DNA of 39,726 bases from an uncultured Oscillospiraceae bacterium (GCA_944382965.1 CALWOA010000020.1:1-39726), one strand, 5' to 3'; shown: positions 1 to 8,437, counted from the stretch's first letter. Translations and numbers: made by a program. Notes: generated from the letters alone by a model not told the origin.

Positions 1-25
1 AGAGTTTACCATATCAACCCGGCAG

Positions 26-100
26 TCACACCGTTATCCGAAAACACCGCACCGATCAAGCCGAAACCGTCACACCGCCCGAAACGAAATCTTCACACCG
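26..100. repeat. Cluster of three TCACACCG direct repeats
   Basis: The octamer TCACACCG occurs at 26-33, 70-77 and 93-100, with a related ACACCGCACCG between the first two (44-54). The spacing is irregular (44 and 23 bases), so this is not a CRISPR array. It lies directly upstream of an IS3 transposase relic. It could be part of a transposon end or protein-binding iterons, but no function can be assigned from the sequence. Confidence 0.4.
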
Positions 101-118
101 TTCGGCCGAATATTGCAG

Positions 119-315
119 ACGTCTATATCAAAACATAGAAATTGCTATGATAACGCTATGCAAGAAAATTTCTTCTCAATTTTAAAACAGAGTGTATCTG
201 CCGTCACAAGCCAGCTAGTTTCGATGAAGCAAAGGGTATGAGCGACCGGTATAATAACCACGAGCGCATTCGGATAAAACAGGAGTGGCGCAGCGTCAGC
301 TGCGCCACTCTGCCT
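119..315 (+). pseudogene. IS3-family transposase OrfB C-terminal relic
   Basis: Conceptual translation gives the end of an IS3/IS150-type DDE integrase. NCYDNAMQENFF begins near position 140. After one frameshift comes a KTEC..HKPASFDEAKGM..RYNNHERIRIK stretch, and after a second frameshift a terminal KTGVA...LRHSA before TAA (about 313-315). Both shifts are -1 and fall in short A runs. Only the last third of the transposase is left, so the element is dead. A perfect 12-bp hairpin (283-294 / 299-310) lies inside this C-terminal coding end. The 5' part is not recognisable in bases 1-118. Confidence 0.75.
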
Positions 316-582
316 AAAATGCTTTCTTATACAGGGTGCTTTTGCGTTGTCCGTATAACATGGGAAGGTTCATACACAGCTGCCGGTTGAGATTTTTTCT
401 TGTATAGTTCCGGTATGTAAAAAATGCGTAAGCATCAAATCTGCTTGCGTCACAATCTGGGGCGTGGTGCGACGTATCTGTTGCAGAAAAATATAAAAAT
501 TCATTTGGCGGTGAAAGAAAGAGCCGCGGAATCCGTATATATAAGTGAAAGACACTCACTTCCCAATATAGGAGTAAACAAT
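316..582. other. Intergenic leader of the sigma factor gene
   Basis: Between the IS3 relic and the sigma factor I see no convincing gene. The sigma reading frame stays open back to 424, but that extension looks unlike a sigma N-terminus and has no good ribosome binding site. A small inverted repeat (AAGTGA/TCACTT, about 545-562) sits just before the ribosome binding site. No confident promoter was found. Confidence 0.4.
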
Positions 583-1140
583 ATGGATGATATAAATATT
601 ATTAAATTGTTTTTGAATCGTGATGAACAGGCAATCGTGGAAACGGACAACAAATATGGTGGCTACTGTTTTGCCATAGCCTATAATATACTTTCCGATC
701 ATGAGGACTCTGAGGAGTGTGTCAGTGATACATATCACTCTGCATGGAACTCGATTCCTCCCAGAAAACCGAATCCATTGGCTCCTTTCCTTGGCAAAAT
801 TGTACGCAATATCTCGATAGATAGATGGAGAAAAAATGGTGCGCTCAAACGAGGGGGCGGACAAATCATGTTGGCGCTGGAAGAGCTTAAGGAGTGTACT
901 TCATGCAAGGATGATATTGAAAAGGAGCTCGAACAAAGGGAACTTATCTGTGCGGTCAGGAGATTTGTGTCTGGATTGCCGGATACAGAACGAAAAATTT
1001 TTGTGTGTAGATATTGGTATATGGATCCGATATCGGATATTGCAGCACGCTTTGGTTTTACTGATAATAAAGTGAGTCTGATGCTAAGTCGGATTCGGGC
1101 AAAGCTGCAGAAGCATTTGATGAAGGAGGGGCTATTATGA
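583..1140 (+). CDS. ECF-type RNA polymerase sigma-70 family factor
   Basis: Predicted 185-residue sigma factor that would direct RNA polymerase to a stress-type regulon. The N-terminal half has region 2 features (helix with SDHEDSEECVSDTYHSAW, then an RNISIDRWRK-like region 2.4). The C-terminal half has a region 4 helix-turn-helix (TERKIFVCRYW ... NKVSLMLSRIRAKL). ATG 583 is chosen because AGGAG lies 8 bases upstream and the length then fits ECF factors; the frame is open to 424. The stop overlaps the next start as ATGA, so it is translationally coupled to a membrane protein that is likely its anti-sigma partner. No domain is missing. The target promoters cannot be read from the window. Confidence 0.85.
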   Translation: MDDINIIKLFLNRDEQAIVETDNKYGGYCFAIAYNILSDHEDSEECVSDTYHSAWNSIPPRKPNPLAPFLGKIVRNISIDRWRKNGALKRGGGQIMLALEELKECTSCKDDIEKELEQRELICAVRRFVSGLPDTERKIFVCRYWYMDPISDIAARFGFTDNKVSLMLSRIRAKLQKHLMKEGLL

Positions 1141-2300
1141 AAAAAGCCATGCAATTGCTTATAGCAATTGGTCAGATTCAAGATAACGATATTCTTGATG
1201 CACACAATAGTGTGGACGTACAGAAGAAAATGCATAGGCGAATTGTTCTGATTGCAGCTATTGTTGCAGTACTTATTCTGTTGGCTGGTTGTGCAACTTT
1301 TGCATGGCACTGGTATGCCACATATTTTACAAATAAGAGGCAGGAACCGTTATCTAGTGAACAAATCGAATATATAAATGAGAATGCGGAAGATCATCAA
1401 ATCAGTCAGTTACAAGGTGGATTTACCATTGAACTTGAATCTGTGATTTCCGGAAGCAATATGGCCTATGTTACTTTCGGCCTAACTGCACCAGAGAATA
1501 TAGATTTTTCCGATGTTCTTGATATTCACTCGGATGCCAGCCTTGGGTTACCTGGCCTTCAGGCAATTCCATCGGGAAGTAGTGTTCCGGCGAATATTTC
1601 CTATGATGTAATTGACGATGGTGATGAAAAAAACAACACACTTAAAATTGTGATTAGAATCGATCCGGGTGTACAACAAGGGGCAGATTCCGCATTTGGC
1701 CCAGGGAAAACCTGTGAAATTGTTTTCAAAGATATTGTAAAGTGGGGACATGACCAGGAGTATGAACAAGAACTTTTGGCAACCAAATATGCGGGTCAAA
1801 CAGACTACATGTTAACTCCAGAGGAATCTGAGCGTGTGCATCCCAGAACGTTACTGGCATCAGGGGAATGGAAGTTTGTAATTGAATTGACGGAAGCGGA
1901 TTCGGGCGAAATAGAGTTGCTGGAATCGCCGGTATCAACTAAGGTTTGGGTTGTTCGTAATGGAGCAACGGAATTTGAAGCAATTGATTCAGTAGAGGAT
2001 GTTACTTTAACATCTGTTCGCATCACGCCTCTTAGTGTAGAGATTTCGTTTGATATACCAGAACCATCTGATAAGTTTAGTTGTATCCATATTGATGTTG
2101 CAACGTTTCCTCCACTTCCTGGTACCCCCGCAATGGATTATGAAAACGTGACTTTGGTGATGAAAGATGGGACTGAAATTTCGCTGTTCCAGTCAATGGG
2201 AGAAAAAGATGTAGCAATATTAGCTGCAGATAGTCCGATTGTATTGGAGAAAGTAGATTACTTGCAAATGTCGGATGGAACGAAACTCCATGCAAAGTAA
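1137..2300 (+). CDS. Membrane-anchored anti-sigma-like protein (DUF4179-like)
   Basis: 387 residues: a short N-terminal cytoplasmic segment (1-34), one transmembrane helix (about 35-57, with LLAGC inside it) and a large extracytoplasmic beta-rich domain. This is the layout of the putative anti-sigma proteins (DUF4179-like) that follow ECF sigma genes in clostridia. It overlaps the sigma stop codon by four bases (ATGA), which supports a two-gene sigma/anti-sigma unit in which the cytoplasmic tail holds the sigma factor and the outer domain senses envelope signals. That role is inferred from context. The cytoplasmic tail is short (about 34 residues) and lacks a recognisable zinc anti-sigma (ZAS) HxxxCxxC motif. 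Confidence 0.65.
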   Translation: MKKAMQLLIAIGQIQDNDILDAHNSVDVQKKMHRRIVLIAAIVAVLILLAGCATFAWHWYATYFTNKRQEPLSSEQIEYINENAEDHQISQLQGGFTIELESVISGSNMAYVTFGLTAPENIDFSDVLDIHSDASLGLPGLQAIPSGSSVPANISYDVIDDGDEKNNTLKIVIRIDPGVQQGADSAFGPGKTCEIVFKDIVKWGHDQEYEQELLATKYAGQTDYMLTPEESERVHPRTLLASGEWKFVIELTEADSGEIELLESPVSTKVWVVRNGATEFEAIDSVEDVTLTSVRITPLSVEISFDIPEPSDKFSCIHIDVATFPPLPGTPAMDYENVTLVMKDGTEISLFQSMGEKDVAILAADSPIVLEKVDYLQMSDGTKLHAK

Positions 2301-2476
2301 TCTGCACTTGAAGCGGTATATATCTTCAAAGGATGTTGGTTGTTGACGTGTGCCAGCATACATTGGTCTATCTTGATTTAGCGGAGATGTGGGCCGAACC
2401 CGTCTATGTAAACTTGTTTCATTCGTCATGGCGATTATTCGTTAATAAGCACCAAAGCTAAGAATATATGAAAATT
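2301..2476. other. Intergenic region downstream of the sigma/anti-sigma pair
   Basis: About 175 bases with no supported gene. A 43-codon open frame (2333-2461, plus strand) is present but lacks a ribosome binding site and any recognisable similarity. Confidence 0.35.
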
Positions 2477-2507
2477 GCCGACCCTGAGAGTTAAACTCGG
2501 GGTCGGC
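2477..2507. terminator. Hairpin terminator between convergent genes
   Basis: GCCGACCCTGAG (2477-2488) pairs with CTCGGGGTCGGC (2496-2507), one wobble, seven-base loop. On the minus strand it is followed by an AATTTT-rich stretch, so it best fits termination of the minus-strand transcript from 3478. It may also stop read-through from the sigma operon. Confidence 0.65.
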
Positions 2508-2515
2508 ATTACGTT

Positions 2516-2700
2516 TCCTTCGCATGGCAGAGTTCCGGTGTATTCCTGGGCAGCAATGCCTGTACAATTTCTGAGTCTGCCAGATTGGTATGTTTCGCGG
2601 TTATGTCAAATATCGATAGGAATCCAGAGCATTCTCTACAGCCATCTGGATCACACTGAATATCACGGCACTTCCTGTGGATCCTTTTGAGTGGGAGGAG
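2516..2700 (-). pseudogene. IS66-family transposase C-terminal relic
   Basis: Minus-strand translation from about 2690 gives KGSTGSAVIFSVIQMAVEN...DSYRYLT. This matches the conserved C-terminal end of IS66 transposases (KGA.ASAVIYS..ETAKENGLDPYRYL). A stop and a -1 shift follow, and the other frame continues NLADSEIVQALLPRN, equivalent to the IS66 'LLPW' tail. Only about 60 codons remain, and they abut the stop codon of the next gene. This is a dead fragment. It suggests that an IS66 insertion and later deletion shaped the 3' side of the gene at 2702. Confidence 0.75.
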
Positions 2701-2701
2701 A

Positions 2702-3478
2702 CTATTGCTGATCCGCCCAGCGCTTGTAAACGGTTTTACCACCATTTTGCCGTAGGTAACGCAGATGTTTTTTCACGGCCCCTTGGTTGCCCTCTCTTTG
2801 GTTGTACAGCACCTGAATGCGGGCTATCTCCAGCCGACGGATGTTGTACTGAGCCTTTTGAAATGCAGTTTCCAAATATGCTTCATCTACCGGACTTCCC
2901 TCAAGACAGTACAGGTACTGGCGGTAAAGAGATAGGTTTTCTCCAAGGTTTTTTGCCAATGCACCGTTGTTCAGACGACAGGCATCAATAATTTCCTCCA
3001 ATTCTTTCAGTTCCTGCCTGGCTTGCTCCAGCTTCCCCATATGCAGGCAGCAGGCTGCTCGGTTGGAAGCATACAGACCCCGTACTGGAAGCGTGTCCCC
3101 AGGCTGTGAAAGAAGGGTGAGGGCTTTTTCGTATTCTCCGGCAGCGGTATAGCCGTCGGCTAGGTAGCTGCGGCAGATGGCGGCATCGCTACTGCCGGGC
3201 TTCATTCGCTCCGGAATAGATTGGTACGCCTTCAGAAATTTGTCCGGGTCCAGCTCCATGTGCAAATACCCCAGATAACGGGTGTTTTCCATACTGGCCA
3301 GTACATTGCCCAGTACCCGGGAGGAAAAAAAGCCAATGCCGATCATCAGCACGGAGGCGATCAAAGGAATAAAGAAAGGATAGTCCCTGTCCCGGAGCCA
3401 GATTATAACTGCAATAAAAATAGAAAATGTCATCAGTGCAGTGCTGGCAATTCTGCTTCGCCGAAATCCTTGGATCAT
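2702..3478 (-). CDS. Two-TM membrane protein with TPR-like helical domain
   Basis: 258 residues from ATG 3478, chosen because AGGAGG (3487-3492) is 8 bases upstream; the open frame extends to 3622 without a better start. Two transmembrane helices (about 11-28 and 33-52) anchor a cytoplasmic alpha-helical part (about 90-250) with repeated paired helices (YLADGYTAAGEYEKAL, SNRAACCLHMGKLEQAR) typical of tetratricopeptide repeats. It is likely a scaffold or adaptor. No enzyme motif is seen. It stands alone and diverges from the glycerate operon. Its 3' end abuts an IS66 relic. Confidence 0.7.
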   Translation of the reverse strand: MIQGFRRSRIASTALMTFSIFIAVIIWLRDRDYPFFIPLIASVLMIGIGFFSSRVLGNVLASMENTRYLGYLHMELDPDKFLKAYQSIPERMKPGSSDAAICRSYLADGYTAAGEYEKALTLLSQPGDTLPVRGLYASNRAACCLHMGKLEQARQELKELEEIIDACRLNNGALAKNLGENLSLYRQYLYCLEGSPVDEAYLETAFQKAQYNIRRLEIARIQVLYNQREGNQGAVKKHLRYLRQNGGKTVYKRWADQQ

Positions 3479-3616
3479 AGCACTTACCTCCTTTGTTGTC
3501 CTACTATTATAATTGCCGTCACAGCCCATTTCAAGAAGTATCGTATATTTTATACATGGCACAATCCAACCCGCAAAACAAATCTGCTTTTTGGTATTGA
3601 GACCAAAAACAGAGTA

Positions 3617-3645
3617 TTCCATTTCTGAAAAAAATAGTTTATAAT
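3617..3645 (+). promoter_or_regulatory. Putative promoter of the glycerate operon
   Basis: A consensus TATAAT (3640-3645) lies in an AT-rich stretch 75 bases before the first gene. The hexamer at the expected -35 position (TTCCAT, 3617-3622, 17-base spacer) is poor. This fits a promoter needing an activator such as the CdaR protein encoded in the operon. Confidence 0.5.
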
Positions 3646-3719
3646 ATCAAATAATAGAAGGATAAACAGAAATAACTGGCGATAATGACGAAACTGATCA
3701 AAGAAAGGACCGATATGCT

Positions 3720-4550
3720 ATGTTACATATCACAGCACTGATGGATAACAAGCCGACGGAGCACAAGGCACTGATTGCGGAACATGGCCTTTCTTTATTC
3801 CTGATATACAACGGTCATCGAGTTCTGTTTGATTGCGGCTCCGGCGCAAATCCGTTGTACAATGCGCATAAGCTTGGTATTGATTTAAAAAACTTGGACG
3901 CGGTGGTTCTTAGCCATAGCCACTATGACCATGCAGCCGGTTTCCGGGATTTGGTTGAATCTGGCGCTGGCAGCAGCCATCTGTATACCGGACCAAATTT
4001 CTTTGAAAAGAAATTTGCTCAGAACGGTGTGCGCCATACCGATCTGTCCGCCGGATTTACACCGGACTTTCTTTGTGAAAACGGAATCACCCACCATCAG
4101 GTGGACGGAGTTTTGGAGCTGTTTCCCGGACTGTACCTGATTGGCAACTTCCCCAGAGTTCACGATTTTGAAAAGATTCCGCCTCGGTTTGTCCGCTGGA
4201 AAGAGAATCAATTCATCCCTGATGATTTCGGGGATGAAATCTGTGTGGCGGCGGAGGTGGAGGGTGGCTTGGCTGTTCTGGTGGGCTGCTCCCATCCAGG
4301 TATCCTGAACATGATTACCCATGTTCATTCTCTGCTGGAAAAACCGGTGAAGGCCGTTTTTGGAGGTACTCATTTGGTGGAAGCTGATGAACAGCGGATT
4401 GAAACAACGGTGGATGCTTTGCACCAAGCTGGTTTGGAAGTCCTGGGCCTAAGTCACTGCTCCGGTGACGCGGCGGACTGCGCAATCGGCTGTCGCAGCG
4501 ACATTCAGGGGTGCCATCTGGGTGTGGGCGACTGCTTCTTCTTTGACTGA
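3720..4550 (+). CDS. MBL-fold metallo-hydrolase (COG1237-like)
   Basis: 276-residue metallo-beta-lactamase-fold protein. The metal motif HxHxDH is at residues 66-71 (SHSHYDH), with further likely ligands in GCSHPG (about 190), GGTH (about 216) and LSHCSGD (about 240). This pattern suits the COG1237 group, which includes a pterin-type phosphate synthase and many uncharacterised hydrolases. The substrate is unknown. ATG 3720 is the first start in frame, with an AAAGGA-type ribosome binding site about 10 bases upstream. It is the first gene of a run with cdaR-, gntP- and glycerate-kinase-like genes (2 bases to the next start), so it may act on a glycerate-related metabolite or lactone. That is inference. 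Confidence 0.8.
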   Translation: MLHITALMDNKPTEHKALIAEHGLSLFLIYNGHRVLFDCGSGANPLYNAHKLGIDLKNLDAVVLSHSHYDHAAGFRDLVESGAGSSHLYTGPNFFEKKFAQNGVRHTDLSAGFTPDFLCENGITHHQVDGVLELFPGLYLIGNFPRVHDFEKIPPRFVRWKENQFIPDDFGDEICVAAEVEGGLAVLVGCSHPGILNMITHVHSLLEKPVKAVFGGTHLVEADEQRIETTVDALHQAGLEVLGLSHCSGDAADCAIGCRSDIQGCHLGVGDCFFFD

Positions 4551-4552
4551 GT

Positions 4553-5683
4553 ATGCTGCTGGATGAACTTGCGAAAGAGCTGGTGGATGGCACATCTGCT
4601 CTGGTAGGCGGAAGAATTATCAACATTATGGACCCGGATGGAATCATCATTGCCTCAACGGAGTCGGAGCGTGTGGGTTCATACCACCAGGGCGCCAAGG
4701 AGGCGGCCCGAACAGGAAAAGTAGTAAACATCTATGCCAACCAGCTAGATCGGTATCCCGGCGCTAAGGAAGGGTGTAATATGCCTCTGCGCTTGGGCGG
4801 GAGGATCATAGGTGTGGTGGGAATCCATGGGGATCCGGACCAGATACAGGATATGGCCCATCTTTTAGAGGTATATGCCACCAAATATTACCAGCTGGAA
4901 GCTATGCTTCGGCCCCGGATGGCAGAGAGTGCCATGCGCATTCAGCTTTTGCTGAATCTGATTGCTCCGTCCGGAGGAGCGGTGTCGGCTACCCATAATC
5001 TGCTGGAAAAACTAAATATTACCTTCCAATTCCCCGTGAATACGGTGGTGATTTCCGCCAAGTCTGGCGTAAAGATTCCCCAGAGCGCGGAACGGATTCA
5101 CCAGCTCCTGGACAAGTTGGGCTTTCAGAGAAAGGCTTGTGACCTTTGGGGAATTGTGGAAGGCCGCATGGTGCTGCTATGCAGTCAATGCAGCGGCAGA
5201 GATATTTGTTCTCTCCGGGCGCTGAATGCCGAAGGTTACCGGGTCAGCCTGGGCACGCCCAGCGCCAATCTGTATGACATTCAAACCGCCTACGATCAAG
5301 CCTCCATTATTGATAGTGCCTGCGGAACGGATTTTAACGATATCCGGCAGATGGATGTCTGTTGCCGTTATCTGCTGCGCCGCACGGCCGTACAGGAGAG
5401 CAGTTTCCTGGATGGGTTGTACCAACGGCTGTTGGATACTTATGGGAAGGAAAATTGTCAGGTGATGCTGGAAAGCACAGAAGCATATTACACCTGCAAC
5501 CGCAGCGTTACTGCCGCAGCTAAGCAGCAGTTTATCCACAAAAATACCCTGCAATACCGGGTGAAACGAATCCTGGAGACGCTGGATCTGGGAGATCTGC
5601 CGGATTTTCTGCAGGAATATTTGCTCCGGCTTGTGCTGGAGCATGCCCATCGTAAATCAGGGTCACAAGACCTTGAAAAATAG
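4553..5683 (+). CDS. CdaR-family transcriptional regulator (sugar diacid type)
   Basis: 376 residues. The N-terminal ~130 residues are a sugar-diacid-recognition domain (NIMDPDGIIIASTESERVGSYHQGAKEA, then a GGRIIGVVGIHGDP segment). The C-terminal ~60 residues are the PucR/CdaR helix-turn-helix (HKNTLQYRVKRILETLDLG). CdaR in enterobacteria activates glucarate, galactarate and glycerate genes in response to the sugar acids or glycerate. Here it sits between an MBL hydrolase and a GntP permease plus glycerate kinase, so it very likely controls this operon. The start is 2 bases after the previous stop, which implies coupling. Confidence 0.85.
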   Translation: MLLDELAKELVDGTSALVGGRIINIMDPDGIIIASTESERVGSYHQGAKEAARTGKVVNIYANQLDRYPGAKEGCNMPLRLGGRIIGVVGIHGDPDQIQDMAHLLEVYATKYYQLEAMLRPRMAESAMRIQLLLNLIAPSGGAVSATHNLLEKLNITFQFPVNTVVISAKSGVKIPQSAERIHQLLDKLGFQRKACDLWGIVEGRMVLLCSQCSGRDICSLRALNAEGYRVSLGTPSANLYDIQTAYDQASIIDSACGTDFNDIRQMDVCCRYLLRRTAVQESSFLDGLYQRLLDTYGKENCQVMLESTEAYYTCNRSVTAAAKQQFIHKNTLQYRVKRILETLDLGDLPDFLQEYLLRLVLEHAHRKSGSQDLEK

Positions 5684-5697
5684 AAGGAGGAAAACGT

Positions 5698-7053
5698 ATG
5701 CAAACCTTTCTGTTATTTGCAACCATCATTGTAGCCGTTGTCCTGATGGTTCTGGCGATCTCCAAGATGAAGATGCATCCTTTCATCGTCATGCTTGTCA
5801 TCGCCATGATCGTCGGCCTGTTCTGGGGTGTCGTGGACCCCGAATCCGGTCTGACACCCACAGAGGTGGTCAATCAGATCAAAAACGGCTTCGGCAGCAT
5901 CATGACCAGTATCGGCATCGTCATTCTCTGCGGTACCATTATCGGAACCATCCTGGAGAAAACTGGCGCTGCCCTTACCATGGCAAATGCTATCCTGAAG
6001 GCGGTTGGCGAGAAAAACAGTGTCGTAGCCATGGGTGCTATGGGTTACGTCACCGGTATCCCCGTATTCTGTGATTCTGGTTTCGTGGTTCTGTCTCCCA
6101 TCAGCCGTGCGCTGGCGCAGCAGTCCAATGTTTCCCTGGCTGTTATGGGCACCGCACTTTCCGGCGGCTTGTATGCCACGCACTGCCTGGTTCCTCCCAC
6201 TCCCGGTCCTATTGCTATGGCTGGTACTCTGGACGCAGACCTTGGCCTGACCATTCTGGTTGGCCTGATTATTTCCATCCCGGCCGTTGCGGCAGCTATT
6301 GTGTACGCCATGAAGGTAGCCAGCAAGGTCAATATTCCTGCCAACTCCGAGTACACCCTGGATGAGCTGCGGGCAAAGTATGGCAAGCTGCCCGGCACTG
6401 CCGAGAGCTTTGCACCCCTGCTGCTGCCTATCATCCTCATCGCCATTGCATCTGTGGCAGATTTCCCTGCTAAGCCTTTTGGAGAAGGTGCAGTTTACCA
6501 GCTCATTATGTTCATCGGTAACCCTGTGGTGGCTCTGCTGCTGGGTGTGTTCCTGTCCATCAAGCTGATTCCTGCTGCGGAAAAGTCCCATACACTGGAT
6601 TGGGTTACCCAGGGTGTTACGGACTCTGCCGGTATTCTGGCTATTACCTGCGCAGGCAGTTCTTTCGGTGCGATCCTGAAGTGCATGCCCATCGCTGACT
6701 CCGTTGGCGGTCTGGTCAACTCTGGTCTTGGCGTTCTGATTCCCTTCATCATTGCGATGGTCCTGAAACTGGCTATGGGCGCTTCCACTGTGGCTATGAT
6801 TACCACTGCCGGTATGATGGCTCCTCTGATGGAGACCATGGGCTTTACCTCTGCACTGGGCAAGGTCCTTGTGGTTATGGCTATCGGCGCTGGTTCCATG
6901 GTTGCTTCCCATGCCAATGACTCCTACTTCTGGGTTGTCTCCCAGTTCTCCGATATGAAGACTGAAGAGGCTTACAAGTGTCAGACCGGTATGACTGCCG
7001 TTATGGGTATTGTCATGATCGCCATTATCTTCGTCTTGTCTCTGTTTGTGTAA
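5698..7053 (+). CDS. GntP-family gluconate/glycerate permease
   Basis: 451-residue, strongly hydrophobic protein with about 12 predicted transmembrane segments and the GntP-family look (GYVTGIPVFCDSGFVVLSPI; HCLVPPTPGPIA; GAGSMVASHANDSYFWVV). GntP members are proton symporters for gluconate and related hydroxy acids. With a glycerate kinase next, glycerate is the likely substrate. A strong AAGGAGG (5684-5690) lies 7 bases before the ATG. The plus-strand frame matches the family throughout; a long antisense open frame over this gene is a shadow. Codon use is noticeably more biased than that of its neighbours, suggesting strong expression. Confidence 0.9.
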   Translation: MQTFLLFATIIVAVVLMVLAISKMKMHPFIVMLVIAMIVGLFWGVVDPESGLTPTEVVNQIKNGFGSIMTSIGIVILCGTIIGTILEKTGAALTMANAILKAVGEKNSVVAMGAMGYVTGIPVFCDSGFVVLSPISRALAQQSNVSLAVMGTALSGGLYATHCLVPPTPGPIAMAGTLDADLGLTILVGLIISIPAVAAAIVYAMKVASKVNIPANSEYTLDELRAKYGKLPGTAESFAPLLLPIILIAIASVADFPAKPFGEGAVYQLIMFIGNPVVALLLGVFLSIKLIPAAEKSHTLDWVTQGVTDSAGILAITCAGSSFGAILKCMPIADSVGGLVNSGLGVLIPFIIAMVLKLAMGASTVAMITTAGMMAPLMETMGFTSALGKVLVVMAIGAGSMVASHANDSYFWVVSQFSDMKTEEAYKCQTGMTAVMGIVMIAIIFVLSLFV

Positions 7054-7082
7054 TTTTTTCATCGATATGCTTTTCTCCGGAT

Positions 7083-7110
7083 GCAGCAGTGCCCGTAAGA
7101 GCACTGCTGC
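7083..7110 (+). other. Intercistronic hairpin between permease and kinase genes
   Basis: GCAGCAGTGC (7083-7092) pairs perfectly with GCACTGCTGC (7101-7110) over an 8-base loop, in the 87-base gap between the permease and the kinase. No U-run follows, so it is more likely an mRNA stabilising or processing element than a terminator. It could set the ratio of permease to kinase. Confidence 0.55.
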
Positions 7111-7140
7111 CCCCATATTATAGCGAAAGGAGGCATTTTT

Positions 7141-8370
7141 GTGTCTGCAAGAGAAAATGCCCAGAAGATTATTACCGCAGCGCTGGAGGCTGCCATGCCG
7201 GATACCGCTGTCCGTGCAGCTTTGCAGGAGGCAGATTTTTCCCAAGGAAAGCTGATCCTGATTGCTGCTGGTAAGGCCGGATGGCAGATGGCCAAAGCTG
7301 CCTGGGACCAGCTGGGCAGCCGGATTGACGGAGGCGTGGTGGTTACCAAATACGACCATAGCAAAGGACCACTGGGGAATCTTGTCATTTATGAGGCTGG
7401 CCACCCTGTGCCGGATGCCAATTCCTTTCGGGCGACCCAGGCTGCCATTGATGCAGTCAGCGGCTTGAGCCGGCAGGATACGGTTTTGTTCCTTCTTTCC
7501 GGCGGCGGCAGCGCTTTATTTGAAAAGCCGCTGATTCCCGAGGAAGATCTGAACCGTCTGACCAAGGAACTGCTGTCTTGCGGAGCGGACATTGTGGAGA
7601 TGAACACCATCCGTAAGCGCCTGTCCGCCGTCAAAGGAGGGCGCTTTGCCCAATTATGCGCTCCGGCCAAAGTATTTGCCATTGTGCTTTCGGATATCCT
7701 AGGAGATCCCCTGGACATGATTGCCTCTGGGCCGGCCTATCCGGATTCCTCAACTTGCGAAGACGCTCTGCGGATTGCCCGAAAGTACGGCCTTACTTTA
7801 ACACAGCAGATGCAGCAGCTTCTGGCCCAGGAAACGCCCAAAACGTTGGATAACGTGCAGACCCATATTACGGGCTCGGTGCGGCAGCTCTGTATTGCCG
7901 CGAAGAAAGCCTGCGAGGAGTTCGGGTATGAGACCAACATTCTGACAGATCGGCTCTGCTGTACTGCAAGAGATGCCGGCGTGTTTCTGGGCAATATAGC
8001 GGGTTATTACGCCGGTTCCGGCAGGAAGCTTGCCTTCCTGGCAGGAGGAGAAACAGTTGTTCGCCTCACTGGCAAGGGCGTGGGGGGACGAAATCAGGAA
8101 GTAGCGCTGGCAGGCGCAGAATACATTGCCGGACTGAACGCAGCCCTGTTCTCTATTGGCTCCGATGGTACCGACGGTCCTACGGACGCAGCTGGAGGCT
8201 ATGTTGACGGCACGACCCGGGACGTGTTGAAAACCCAGGGCATTTCCATTAGTGACGTGCTGCAAAACAACGATGCCTATCACGCGTTGGAGCGTTGCGG
8301 CGGCTTGATCAAAACCGGCGCCACTGGTACCAATGTCAACGACCTGTCTGTGCTGCTGCTGGAAGCGTAG
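7141..8370 (+). CDS. Class II glycerate 2-kinase (GckA/TtuD, MOFRL family)
   Basis: 409 residues with the N-terminal DUF4147 glycerate kinase domain (AAGKAGWQMA, LSGGGSALFEKP, NTIRKRLSAVKGGR, SDILGDPLDMIASGP) and the C-terminal MOFRL domain (GGETVVRLTGKGVGGRNQE ... GSDGTDGPTDAAGG). The enzyme phosphorylates D-glycerate to 2-phosphoglycerate, feeding lower glycolysis. The start is GTG 7141, with AAAGGAGG 7 bases upstream; this is an alternative start codon. It is the last gene of the CdaR/GntP cluster, so the operon forms an import-and-phosphorylate route for glycerate. Confidence 0.9.
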   Translation: MSARENAQKIITAALEAAMPDTAVRAALQEADFSQGKLILIAAGKAGWQMAKAAWDQLGSRIDGGVVVTKYDHSKGPLGNLVIYEAGHPVPDANSFRATQAAIDAVSGLSRQDTVLFLLSGGGSALFEKPLIPEEDLNRLTKELLSCGADIVEMNTIRKRLSAVKGGRFAQLCAPAKVFAIVLSDILGDPLDMIASGPAYPDSSTCEDALRIARKYGLTLTQQMQQLLAQETPKTLDNVQTHITGSVRQLCIAAKKACEEFGYETNILTDRLCCTARDAGVFLGNIAGYYAGSGRKLAFLAGGETVVRLTGKGVGGRNQEVALAGAEYIAGLNAALFSIGSDGTDGPTDAAGGYVDGTTRDVLKTQGISISDVLQNNDAYHALERCGGLIKTGATGTNVNDLSVLLLEA

Positions 8371-8406
8371 CCGTCCAGCCGGTTAATAGATTGTGTTGTA
8401 AAAATC

Positions 8407-8437
8407 TGTCGGCCTTTTCGTCGAAATTAGGCCGATA
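8407..8437. other. Hairpin downstream of glycerate kinase
   Basis: TGTCGGCCT (8407-8415) pairs with AGGCCGATA (8429-8437), one wobble. This weaker stem lies before the strong terminator and may protect the 3' end of the mRNA or pause RNA polymerase. Confidence 0.35.

Noticed and set aside
283-310. Perfect 12-bp hairpin as a stand-alone terminator or REP element
   Set aside because: It lies in the C-terminal coding end of the IS3 transposase relic and has no T run; best explained as part of the dead element.
424-582. 5' extension of the sigma factor to ATG 424
   Set aside because: No ribosome binding site, sequence unlike a sigma factor, and AGGAG at 570-574 points to ATG 583.
2333-2461. 43-codon open frame between the anti-sigma gene and the terminator
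   Set aside because: No ribosome binding site before the ATG and no recognisable similarity; may be chance.
5713-7404. 563-codon minus-strand open frame across the GntP permease gene
   Set aside because: Its product is rich in His, Gln, Asn and Asp with no fold or family, and it lies exactly opposite a clear GntP gene with strongly biased codons. It is a shadow frame.
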